A stretch of DNA of 10,934 nucleotides from Bacillota bacterium (lineage in GTDB: Bacteria > Bacillota > DTU065). Both the position numbers and the translations under genes were made by a program. The notes under the pieces were generated by a model that was given only the letters and a program-made list of their open reading frames with translations, was not told where the DNA came from and made no database searches. Location: contig DUTE01000082.1 in the NCBI GenBank assembly GCA_012842235.1, positions 1 to 10,934 on the forward strand. Reading direction: 5' to 3'. This document shows, piece by piece, positions 1-6,008 of the stretch. Within the stretch, counting starts at the first letter, position 1. Every line of letters starts with the position of its first letter.

Positions 1-122
1 ATCATATCTTGTATTGTAAAGAGCTTTGGCAAAACATTTGTGGTAACTTACTTAATTATTGATTTTTTTAGTTAGAGCAAAATCTTCTTCGAGGAGTTTT
101 GCAACAAAGCAAAAAAGTCTAA

Positions 123-130
123 AGGCAGGT
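123..130 (+). promoter_or_regulatory. Ribosome binding site that selects the downstream ATG
   Basis: The sequence AGGCAGGT ends one base before the ATG at 132 and 7 bases before the ATG at 138. Only the second spacing is usable, so translation most likely starts at 138. Seen directly; the start choice is inference. Confidence 0.55.
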
Positions 131-137
131 CATGCTA

Positions 138-698
138 ATGAGAAATGCTGGTTGTATTACTGAGCAAGAGTTAGAGTTAAGAAACAAAATGCGTTCACTA
201 TGGGAGCAGCATATAGCTTGGACGAGAATGTCTATTATTAGTATAGTCGAAGGATTAGGTGATGTAGATTATGTGATCGCACGCCTGCTTCGTAATCCTA
301 AAGATTTTGCAGTTGTTTTCGAAATCTTTTATGGTAAAGAAAAAGCTAAAGAGTTCGAAGAACTTTTTACACAGCATTTAGTAATTGCTGCTCAACTAGT
401 TAATGCAGCTAAAGCTCAAGATAACGAAGGGGTAAAAGATGCTGAAGAAAGATGGTATACTAATGCCGATGATATTGCCAAATTTCTCCATTCCCTCAAC
501 CCCTATTGGTCAGAAGAAGACTTTCGGCATATGTTACATGAACATTTGGCTTTAACTGAGTGTGAAGCGATTGCATTGCTGACAAAAGACTACGAAAAAA
601 GCATTCTATTGTTTGACAAAATTGAAGACCAGGCATTAACTATGGCAGATGCTTTTTCAGATGGTATTGTTAAACAGTTTCCCGCAAAGTTTATGTAA
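138..698 (+). CDS. Conserved hypothetical all-helical protein with three hairpin repeats
   Basis: A 186-residue soluble protein with no signal peptide or membrane segment, so probably cytoplasmic. It consists almost entirely of predicted amphipathic helices. Three segments of about 55 residues align: each begins with an aromatic/Leu-rich helix carrying a histidine in the same register (EQHI, TQHL and HEHL, H25, H80 and H136), followed by a second helix. Tryptophans and acidic residues are frequent. From memory, similar proteins of 180-200 residues occur widely in Bacillota and are sometimes labelled acetylglutamate kinase, but no kinase motif is visible here, so I do not use that name. It starts at 138 rather than 132 because of RBS spacing. 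It stands alone, ends at the bidirectional terminator at 744-773 and faces the phosphoesterase gene. The function is unknown; the aligned histidines could bind a metal or heme, which is inference only. Confidence 0.85.
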   Translation: MRNAGCITEQELELRNKMRSLWEQHIAWTRMSIISIVEGLGDVDYVIARLLRNPKDFAVVFEIFYGKEKAKEFEELFTQHLVIAAQLVNAAKAQDNEGVKDAEERWYTNADDIAKFLHSLNPYWSEEDFRHMLHEHLALTECEAIALLTKDYEKSILLFDKIEDQALTMADAFSDGIVKQFPAKFM

Positions 699-743
699 TC
701 TCAAACAAATTTATATTGTCTTTTTTTTATACTATAGGAATAA

Positions 744-773
744 AAAATGAGGGAGTTTATTCTCCCTCATTTT
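744..773. terminator. Bidirectional intrinsic terminator between convergent genes
   Basis: A perfect 12-bp stem (AAAATGAGGGAG pairing with CTCCCTCATTTT) with a 6-base loop. It is followed by a T-rich run on the plus strand and by TTTTTATTCC on the minus strand. It lies 45 bases after the stop of the helical protein gene, and its right arm overlaps the stop codon (772-774) of the minus-strand phosphoesterase gene, so it can end both transcripts. Confidence 0.85.
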
Positions 774-2151
774 ATTTTGCAATACTGAACTCTTCGACAA
801 TCTCATCATTTGTTTTAATAGCTTTTAGAACTAGCTTTTCTTTTGCTACTTCGATTCTTACGTAATGGTAAGGTGCATCGTATTCGTTTGGACAAGGATA
901 GATAAAAGCAGCTCCTCCTCCACCTGTAATAATGTAGTGGACATCATTTACTAAATAATGATCATACTGGTGTTCATGGCCACTAAAGACTATATTGACA
1001 CCGTGTTTTTCAAAAACAGGCACAAGATCTTTTTGCAGTTCGTTACGTGGTTCGTTAGCAAGAGGTGCGTATTTAGAATAAATCGGGTAATGCATAAATA
1101 CTATTTTCCAGGGCATATCTTTAGCATTTTCCAAGTCTTTTAATAACCAAAGATATTGTGGGCTACCTTCTTGAAGTGAACTCATGACATCAAGAGCTAT
1201 AACATGAACAGAGCCATAGTCAAAAGAATACCAATAGTCGTCTCCTGGTAGCGAGAAATACTTTCTAAATTCAGGGTTATGCAAATCGTGATTGCCATAG
1301 ATAGGATAAAGTGGAGTTTTGGCAATCATTTCTAGGCCACCTGAAAAAAAGTCGTGCCATCTAGCAGGATTTGGTTGATCTACTACATCACCACAATGAA
1401 GCAGAAATGATACATCATCTTGTTTAGCCATAGCTTTAGCAACTTCAAGATGGGTACTTTTCCATTGTGTATCACCATAAACATTGAAAACAAAGTCTTG
1501 CTCTAAGTTATTAGGAGCAGTAATAAACTCATAAACCTCCGAATTACCGACGGCCATATTTACCTGGTAACAGTAGCGACTAAATGGTTTGAGATCTTTT
1601 ATTGTTACGCGGTAATCAAAATCACCAACACCTAATCTCTTTGGTTCAAACTCGTGGATAACTTTATTATCGGGCATATCTTTAGGCCAAACAGACAAAG
1701 TAGTTCCTTCTATTGGATCTGTCGAGCCCCAAGCTACAACAACTGAATCTGTAGTTACCAATCCAAGATATGGTCCACGAGTAATTTCCAAGGCTTTAGT
1801 TCTAAAATCTTTAGCTACACTTCGATTGTCAATAGTAAATGTTATGCGATAATCAGTTTTTGGTAAAAGGTTAGCGACGATTAATCTTTGTGCAACATGG
1901 TTAACAAACTCAAGAGGCACTTCCCTTTCTTCTTCTGGCTTATCTACGGGAAATACCTTAACAACCGCATCATCGGCATAGCCTTCCCAGACAAGATTTA
2001 CTGATGTGCCGGTGATATCTACTACTTTAACTGATTTTAAGTCGAAAAAGTAATCGCCACTATCTACTTCCTCGGCAGTAATTGTTAAAGTTAACGGCAG
2101 TAATAATAATAATAATAAAACCCAAATAGATATTTTTTTCGAATGTTTCAT
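772..2151 (-). CDS. Exported metallophosphoesterase with two fibronectin III-like domains (purple acid phosphatase-related)
   Basis: A 459-residue protein. Residues 1-26 form a signal peptide (KK, then a run of seven leucines), so it acts outside the cytoplasmic membrane. Residues about 37-117 and 124-213 are beta-rich fibronectin III/PAP-N-like modules; the second (RGPYLG, VVVAWG, YCYQV, FITAP) resembles the N-terminal domain of purple acid phosphatases. The calcineurin-like domain spans about 220-440, with metal-ligand motifs YGDTQ (D227), CGDVVD (D255), YGNHD (N287, H288), MHYP (H354) and GHEH (H392, H394). The tyrosine that colours true purple acid phosphatases (GDxxY) is aspartate here (D258), so a di-metal phosphohydrolase without the charge-transfer tyrosine is expected. 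The substrate is unknown; a phosphomonoester or phosphodiester is likely. The start is supported by GAGGGAG at 2160-2166, 8 bases upstream. It is a single-gene unit ending at the shared terminator. Confidence 0.92.
   Translation of the reverse strand: MKHSKKISIWVLLLLLLLPLTLTITAEEVDSGDYFFDLKSVKVVDITGTSVNLVWEGYADDAVVKVFPVDKPEEEREVPLEFVNHVAQRLIVANLLPKTDYRITFTIDNRSVAKDFRTKALEITRGPYLGLVTTDSVVVAWGSTDPIEGTTLSVWPKDMPDNKVIHEFEPKRLGVGDFDYRVTIKDLKPFSRYCYQVNMAVGNSEVYEFITAPNNLEQDFVFNVYGDTQWKSTHLEVAKAMAKQDDVSFLLHCGDVVDQPNPARWHDFFSGGLEMIAKTPLYPIYGNHDLHNPEFRKYFSLPGDDYWYSFDYGSVHVIALDVMSSLQEGSPQYLWLLKDLENAKDMPWKIVFMHYPIYSKYAPLANEPRNELQKDLVPVFEKHGVNIVFSGHEHQYDHYLVNDVHYIITGGGGAAFIYPCPNEYDAPYHYVRIEVAKEKLVLKAIKTNDEIVEEFSIAK
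2101..2118 (-). repeat. (TTA)6 trinucleotide repeat inside the signal peptide
   Basis: Six perfect TAA units on the plus strand (TTA on the coding strand) encode six of the seven consecutive leucines in the hydrophobic core of the phosphoesterase signal peptide. Slippage here would lengthen or shorten the core in frame. Confidence 0.9.
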
Positions 2152-2460
2152 CCTATCTTCTCCCTCAATATGAAATCGTTACCACAACGGGTAAAACTAT
2201 TGTGTCATATTAGAATGATTACCCATCTATTCTTCTTTTTCCTTCTTTTGTTTTCTGATAAGAGATTGATGTTGAAAAATGTTTGCTTTTTTATTTTTCA
2301 GCTGATTTGCCATAGCGATATTGTGGATATATTATAGAAAACATTAGTTAGTACAGCATTTAATTTCATGCTACTTGAGCTACCAGCTATCAGTAGCCAT
2401 TTTTATAATAATAATTTAAAGTCAGATATGTACTATCCTCCATTACATGACTAAAATATT
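2152..2460. other. Gene-less stretch upstream of the phosphoesterase
   Basis: This AT-rich interval should hold the phosphoesterase promoter on the minus strand, but I see no convincing -35/-10 pair. It contains one imperfect hairpin (2370-2397) and no coding region I can support. A short open frame on the plus strand (2143-2337) has no ribosome binding site and a composition like translated noncoding AT-rich DNA. Confidence 0.6.
2370..2404 (+). terminator. Possible weak hairpin terminator
   Basis: GCTACT pairs with AGTAGC, and an inner AGCT/AGCT stem closes on a 3-base loop across a small internal loop. CATTTTTATA follows on the plus strand. The geometry resembles an imperfect intrinsic terminator, but no plus-strand gene ends here, so it may be a relic or chance. 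Confidence 0.25.
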
Positions 2461-2512
2461 TATAAAAAAACGGGATCCTTGTTGGTAGAAAACCAACTTC
2501 AGAATCCCGTTT
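2461..2512 (-). terminator. Intrinsic terminator of the small membrane protein gene
   Basis: On the minus strand a two-part hairpin is followed by seven T residues and TATA. The outer 9-bp stem is AAACGGGAT/ATCCCGTTT (2468-2476 with 2504-2512). The inner 6-bp stem is GTTGGT/ACCAAC (2481-2486 with 2492-2497), with unpaired bases between the two stems. It lies about 100 bases past the stop codon at 2611 and is in the right orientation to end that transcript. Confidence 0.8.
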
Positions 2513-2610
2513 CTGGCGTTATGATCTATACCTTGATTCGTTTTGAAAATTCATTAAGAACTAAGTGTTGCTTGGTGACCGGCTAATTACTTAACATAAG
2601 ACAAGTCCAG

Positions 2611-2898
2611 TTACATATTTTGAGTAGTTGTGGTATCTAGTTCTTTTTGCCCTATTAAGGCAAATATACCGCCTGCCACTAAGAATATACCCTGCCATAA
2701 AAAGGCAGAACCCTCAACAAAAATCCACCCCAAACAACCCGAAATAATCATGAGCCAGCCAGCCCAAACAGGAGCTGACATAGCAAGAAATGCACCAATA
2801 ATACCAATAATTGACATAAAAACAGCTGTTCCACCAAGGCCTGCGAACATACCCCAAATAGACCCAATGAGTCCTAAAATAAGCCCTGTAACCCTCAT
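2611..2898 (-). CDS. Small four-helix membrane protein of unknown function (DUF4064-like)
   Basis: A 95-residue, very hydrophobic protein with about four membrane segments (roughly 3-22, 25-41, 43-60 and 67-84) rich in Gly, Ile, Leu and Ala, ending in a polar tail with four threonines. The pattern of Gly-rich helices (LILGLIGSIWG, IIGIIGAFLA, LVAGGIFALIG) resembles the small DUF4064-type membrane proteins common in Bacillota and archaea; this assignment is from pattern memory and is tentative. An upstream ATG at 2916 would add six residues, but a perfect AGGAGGT (2907-2913) sits inside that extension, 8 bases before the ATG at 2898, so 2898 is the likely start. It is monocistronic, with a dyad in its leader at 2927-2949 and a terminator at 2461-2512. 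Its role is unknown. Confidence 0.75.
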   Translation of the reverse strand: MRVTGLILGLIGSIWGMFAGLGGTAVFMSIIGIIGAFLAMSAPVWAGWLMIISGCLGWIFVEGSAFLWQGIFLVAGGIFALIGQKELDTTTTQNM

Positions 2899-2906
2899 GT
2901 TTGACG

Positions 2907-2913
2907 ACCTCCT
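2907..2913 (-). promoter_or_regulatory. Consensus ribosome binding site fixing the start at 2898
   Basis: On the minus strand, AGGAGGT lies 8 bases before the ATG at 2898. The alternative ATG at 2916 directly precedes this motif and has no good site of its own. Confidence 0.8.
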
Positions 2914-2926
2914 CATGTTTAAGTTC

Positions 2927-2949
2927 GCTAATACTTAAACAGTATTAGC
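2927..2949 (-). promoter_or_regulatory. Perfect 9-bp dyad (putative operator or leader hairpin)
   Basis: GCTAATACT and AGTATTAGC are exact inverted repeats separated by 5 bases. The right arm ends about 13 bases upstream of the ribosome binding site of the small membrane protein gene. There is no T-run after it, so it is not a terminator. It could be a repressor operator near the promoter or a hairpin in the mRNA leader. I could not identify convincing -35/-10 boxes around it. Confidence 0.5.
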
Positions 2950-3517
2950 AATTTTTGGGCCAAACTTGTCCGAGTTAACAGATGCACTTTCTGTAGTCAA
3001 GCAGTGTTACAGACGGTTAGCATGCCACCCAGCAAAACCCCAAACACAGCATGGATATAGAATCTAACGCCTCTATACCTGAATCGTCTACAACAAACAC
3101 AACTACTCATTTAGCCTTTATTGTAGACGTTCAAGCCCAATTAATTTAGGCATCATATAGTGCTATATAAGGTATTAGATCGCAAAGTACTTGATTTAGC
3201 AGCGATATTACTCTATATGTGAATTAACTATTGAAAAATTATCATGCATATTACTTCGCTTATTGTTAAATTTCTTGATGAAGAGATTATATCCTTTTTT
3301 TTCTCATATATTTTAAAATAGTTTTCGACTAAACACCTTTTCTGAACATTGATCTTTAGTTTTCAATCTTTTTTTCGATGGTTGTAGATAAAGAAAGTAA
3401 ATCGCTATCCTGCAATATTCTAAGTGGAAATATTTTTGATAAGGCTTGGCACAAAAGATGTTAAGAGCATTTGTTGGAATGATTAAAAATCTAGGCAACT
3501 CTCTTTATTCTTTTAGT
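2950..3517. other. Gene-less, AT-rich stretch with inverted repeats
   Basis: No open frame here has both a ribosome binding site and protein-like composition. A minus-strand frame at 3313-3498 is open but has no upstream site and may be the tail of the decayed region described at 3518-3740. Notable structures are the 9-bp inverted repeat at 3085-3129 and a short palindrome (ATATAGTGCTATAT) at 3155-3168. Confidence 0.5.
3085..3129. repeat. 9-bp inverted repeat with 27-base spacer
   Basis: CGTCTACAA (3085-3093) and TTGTAGACG (3121-3129) are exact reverse complements; with a single-base bulge the pairing extends into GAA/TTC. No T-run follows. It could be a stem-loop or the remains of an element end; no direct repeats flank it. 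Confidence 0.4.
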
Positions 3518-3740
3518 TCAGTCTTTGTAACGAGGATAAGCCTTAAAGTAATCGTCTCTAGGGATTTTATGTTTGATGTCTTTATCTCCCATCGCAAAAA
3601 AGCTGGAAGAAACAAGCATGTTGGGGTGTTGTTTTAACCAAATCCAATTCTTGTAATATGGGTTCCTTGGGTCTATCACCCCACACTGCATTTAAAAGAA
3701 TAGTCGATTCTTGTGTTGTGAAAAAGGATAATGTCGTCAT
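3518..3740 (-). pseudogene. Possible decayed or frameshifted small coding region
   Basis: Two overlapping minus-strand frames both look protein-like. One starts at ATG 3740 (MTTLSFFTTQESTILL...) and stops at 3585 after 52 residues. The other is open down to a TGA at 3518-3520 and ends RDDYFKAYPRYKD. Removing one T from the T6 run (plus-strand 3596-3601) joins them into a 73-residue product. The only upstream Shine-Dalgarno candidate (AGAGAAC) is weak. The plus strand is also partly open here (about 3576-3752), stopping 15 bases before the terminator at 3767, so which strand coded is uncertain. I recognise no family. Confidence 0.2.
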
Positions 3741-3766
3741 ATTAGTTCTCTAGATTAATAATAATT

Positions 3767-3800
3767 AAAAAAGCTATTGGCTAACTCCAATAGCTTTTTT
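3767..3800. terminator. Orphan bidirectional intrinsic terminator
   Basis: A perfect 14-bp stem, AAAAAAGCTATTGG pairing with CCAATAGCTTTTTT, with a 6-base loop (CTAACT). T6 runs are present on both strands. The shape is that of a strong terminator, yet no intact gene ends on either side, which suggests that a neighbouring gene has been lost or has decayed. Confidence 0.75.
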
Positions 3801-4312
3801 GCTCTCCATTTAGTAGAAGATCATTGCCAATACTTTCTACAAAACAAGAGTCATCAATACTTTTTTACATTATAATATTTTTTACAACATACTAAAAGGA
3901 ATTTATTAGTTAGTGGTGAAAACGAAGCATACTGTATAGTATAAACAAAATGGGTAAAAAACTTATTTTGTTCAAAGAAAGGGAGATGGTTATTTCATAA
4001 TCACGAGCGAGCCTTCTTTAGTAACTACTTCTAACTTGAAATTGAATTATTGGTAAATTATTAATCAAAAACCCTAAAACCATTTACATAGTTGCCTTTT
4101 TCTTAAAAAGTGCGGAATGTGAGTGGTGTTTCGTTCAACTTAGCTTTTTTTAGTGGTTAGTCCTAGTACAACTATTGTCTCCAGTTAAAAAAATACATAT
4201 TACCTCTTATCTCACTTCTTCTCGGTCTCAAGCTCAAGCTATTTAGCTAAGGTTAAGTTAATAGCATAAATCTTATCTAACGATCTTTGATCCTCAAACA
4301 TTTTTTAGGATT
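3801..4312. other. Gene-less AT-rich stretch
   Basis: I see no supportable gene. The stretch has a perfect TATAAT at 3871-3876 without a good -35 box, and a 16-codon ATG frame at 3950-4000 without a ribosome binding site. A short minus-strand protein-like run near 3995-4040 (LEVVTKEGSLVIMK) may belong to the decayed region to its right. Confidence 0.5.
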
Positions 4313-4319
4313 TTAGAGC

Positions 4320-4359
4320 TGAGAACTTTTTGTAGTAGCGTGTATTGCATCAGTTCTCA
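4320..4359. repeat. 7-bp inverted repeat
   Basis: TGAGAAC (4320-4326) and GTTCTCA (4353-4359) are exact reverse complements with a 26-base spacer, inside the decayed region. It may be chance. Confidence 0.25.
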
Positions 4360-4614
4360 ATTTAAAATCTGTTCCCCGCAGTATATGGTCAATTACATGC
4401 CTGACTGCCCCTTTAGGATAGAAGGTCGTTATCTTTATTTGTATCTCTTTATCAAATGAATATGGATGTACCTACTTTTGTCTCTGTTACTGTTCAAACT
4501 AATACAATCTAGGTTGCCATTATTGGCTGTAAATAATGATTCTTAAACATTGTACTACATCAATCTCTATATCCAGATTTTTCTGATTTATTGATTTCCC
4601 AGTTTCTAAGACAA

Positions 4615-4655
4615 TTGCTTTTTAGCTTTTCACTAGTTCAAATTAGCGATACAAA
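4615..4655 (+). promoter_or_regulatory. Candidate promoter region of the exporter operon
   Basis: Two weak sigma-A-like pairs are visible: TTGCTT (4615-4620) with TCAAAT (4638-4643), and TTTTCA (4627-4632) with TACAAA (4650-4655), each with 17-base spacing. Each has only about half of the -35 consensus. Position is right for the operon starting at 4700; the sequence does not decide between them. Confidence 0.3.
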
Positions 4656-4699
4656 AGGCTCAGTTTTGCCGGGAATACAAAATAAAGGAGTGAGTTTCA

Positions 4700-5983
4700 A
4701 TGAACTTTGGTTATCGTTTGAGAATGGCTTTTCGACAGTTAGCCTTTAACCCTGTCGAAAGTATCTTAATAATTGTCGCAGTTGCTCTTGGAGTATTAGT
4801 CTTAAATACTGTACTCTCCCCTCTTTATGTGTATACTTTTAAAACTGACCGTGATTTAGTTGAATACGAAGTTAGAATTATGCCATACGATCCAAATCCT
4901 GAGTTAATAAATAATCCTAATTTGGCAATTGTTCCGTATTTATTAGTTGATGAAGAAACAACTAACGGACTAAAGTTGTCTGAAGTTGAGGAGATCTTCA
5001 ACGCTATTCCTCAAACTAATTATTACTTTTGTGGTGTGGTAAAAGGTTATCAACTACCAGGTTACCCAATACAGCGAAGTATTGGCCCAACTAACTATGA
5101 ACAAGAAGGTATGTTTTATTTCACACATTTGAGTCCGGAAGCTATCTCTGGTATGGGATTAAAATTAGCTGCAGGATCAGTCTATTCCAAAGATGATTTT
5201 TTCAATACTAGACCCTATGTAATTCTTGGCTCTAATCTAGCTAAACGACTTTTCCCCAATGAAAATCCAATTGGTAAAGAAATTGAAGTAGCTTATGCTC
5301 GTCTTTCCTCCTTTACAGTCCTAGGCGTTTTTGAACCAGTTGAAGGAGAAAAACCTGATTTTGGCAGTAAATCCATTATAAACAAAATAAATCATATTGC
5401 GGCTAGTAGTTATTCGCAAATTGAACTTAACCAACAAGAACCTGTTTATAACTATGTAACCTTTGTGCCTAAATCAGCAAATCCAAACTATATAAGACAG
5501 GTTAACTCTTATCTTGAAAGTAAATACAAAAACATAAATAAACTATATAGAACCGAAAGTTTGTATGCAATGTTTGATGATGATTTTAAGGACTTCCGCA
5601 AATCTTATGTTATTCTTGGTTTTATTTCAGCATTTGTTTTGTTAATAGCTTGCATAAATATAATCAATCTTTTATTTACACGTATTGCTAATCAAAGCAG
5701 AAGTATTGGTCTAAATATGGCAATTGGTGCCACGAAAAAAGACATCTTTAACCAATATTTAGTGTCTTCGGTGCTACAAGGCTTAATCGGTAGTGTTATA
5801 GGAGTTCTCCTTTTTTGGCTTCTCTCAAAGAGTAGTCTCGGGCAAAAGATCTATATAACTTTTAGTATTAAATCTGTACCTTATGGGCTACTAATTGGCC
5901 TTTTAATGAGTTTTGCGTTTGGAATTTATCCGGCCGTTTTAGCTTCAAATGTAAGTCCTGTTGAAGCGTTAAGAACCGAATAA
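4700..5983 (+). CDS. ABC transporter permease, MacB/FtsX type (first of a pair)
   Basis: A 427-residue inner-membrane permease. One N-terminal membrane helix (about 20-42) is followed by an extracytoplasmic MacB-type periplasmic core domain (about 45-300; motif LGSNLAKRLFPNENPIGKEI at 176-195) and three C-terminal helices (about 303-326, 354-375 and 393-414). The FtsX signature RSIGLNMAIGATKKDI (334-349) would contact the ATPase, and the C-terminus YPAVLASNVSPVEALR is typical of MacB/LolC/E. No nucleotide-binding domain is fused, so it depends on the separate ATPase at 8575. AAGGAG (4685-4690) lies 9 bases before the start. It is first in the operon, 25 bases before a second, divergent permease, implying a heterodimeric transmembrane unit. 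The cargo (drug, peptide, lipid or lipoprotein) cannot be told from sequence. Confidence 0.9.
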   Translation: MNFGYRLRMAFRQLAFNPVESILIIVAVALGVLVLNTVLSPLYVYTFKTDRDLVEYEVRIMPYDPNPELINNPNLAIVPYLLVDEETTNGLKLSEVEEIFNAIPQTNYYFCGVVKGYQLPGYPIQRSIGPTNYEQEGMFYFTHLSPEAISGMGLKLAAGSVYSKDDFFNTRPYVILGSNLAKRLFPNENPIGKEIEVAYARLSSFTVLGVFEPVEGEKPDFGSKSIINKINHIAASSYSQIELNQQEPVYNYVTFVPKSANPNYIRQVNSYLESKYKNINKLYRTESLYAMFDDDFKDFRKSYVILGFISAFVLLIACINIINLLFTRIANQSRSIGLNMAIGATKKDIFNQYLVSSVLQGLIGSVIGVLLFWLLSKSSLGQKIYITFSIKSVPYGLLIGLLMSFAFGIYPAVLASNVSPVEALRTE

Positions 5984-6008
5984 CCTTAATCTGTCTGGAG
6001 GTGAGGAT

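Larger units (their letters stand above)
4313..4669 (-). pseudogene. Possible aldehyde dehydrogenase remnant (N-terminal region, multiple stops)
   Basis: One minus-strand frame carries protein-like runs interrupted by in-frame stops (among them 4643-4645, 4622-4624, 4520-4522, 4499-4501 and 4472-4474). In order they are PAKLSLLYR, FELVKS, then KAIVLETGKSINQ followed by DVVQCLR, and after a stop-rich gap FYPKGAVRHVI and DAIHATT. The VLETGK motif, then CLR 16 residues later, then PxGxV and AIxAT, matches the order seen in N-terminal regions of aldehyde dehydrogenases (E-T-G-K-P, helix, P-x-G-V-V, P-A-x-A-T-G-N). The gap from ETGK to PKG is about ten or more residues longer than usual, the catalytic Cys and Glu motifs are not visible, and there is no start. 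Identification is from memory and tentative. Its upstream end overlaps the presumed promoter zone of the exporter operon. Confidence 0.3.

Noticed and set aside
1..131. Promoter TTGGCA (26-31) with TACTTA (49-54) for the first gene
   Set aside because: The -10 box matches the consensus at only two positions; I could not name a promoter with confidence in this leader.
2513..2610. tRNA or small RNA between the membrane protein gene and its terminator
   Set aside because: No tRNA-like T-arm or acceptor pairing is visible. The stretch is more simply the 3' untranslated region leading to the terminator.
2630..2938. Open frame on the plus strand, about 102 codons
   Set aside because: It is antisense to the small membrane protein gene, which has a consensus ribosome binding site, membrane-helix pattern and terminator. 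The plus-strand product is Pro/Ile/Lys-rich and has no ribosome binding site.
3446..3637. Plus-strand open frame of about 63 codons in the gene-poor region
   Set aside because: No ribosome binding site, no recognisable motif, and it overlaps other openings in several frames, as expected for decayed AT-rich DNA.
3950..4000. 16-residue ATG frame MGKKLILFKEREMVIS
   Set aside because: The bases before it (TATAAACAAA) contain no ribosome binding site. The TATAAT at 3871-3876 has only a poor -35 (GAGTCA), so a small-peptide gene cannot be supported.
3995..4040. Minus-strand run LEVVTKEGSLVIMK as a possible aldehyde dehydrogenase LELGG region or an AbrB-like tail
   Set aside because: It lacks the GG pair, is about 190 codons from the ETGK motif rather than the usual ~150, and is flanked by stops. 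The match is too weak to use.
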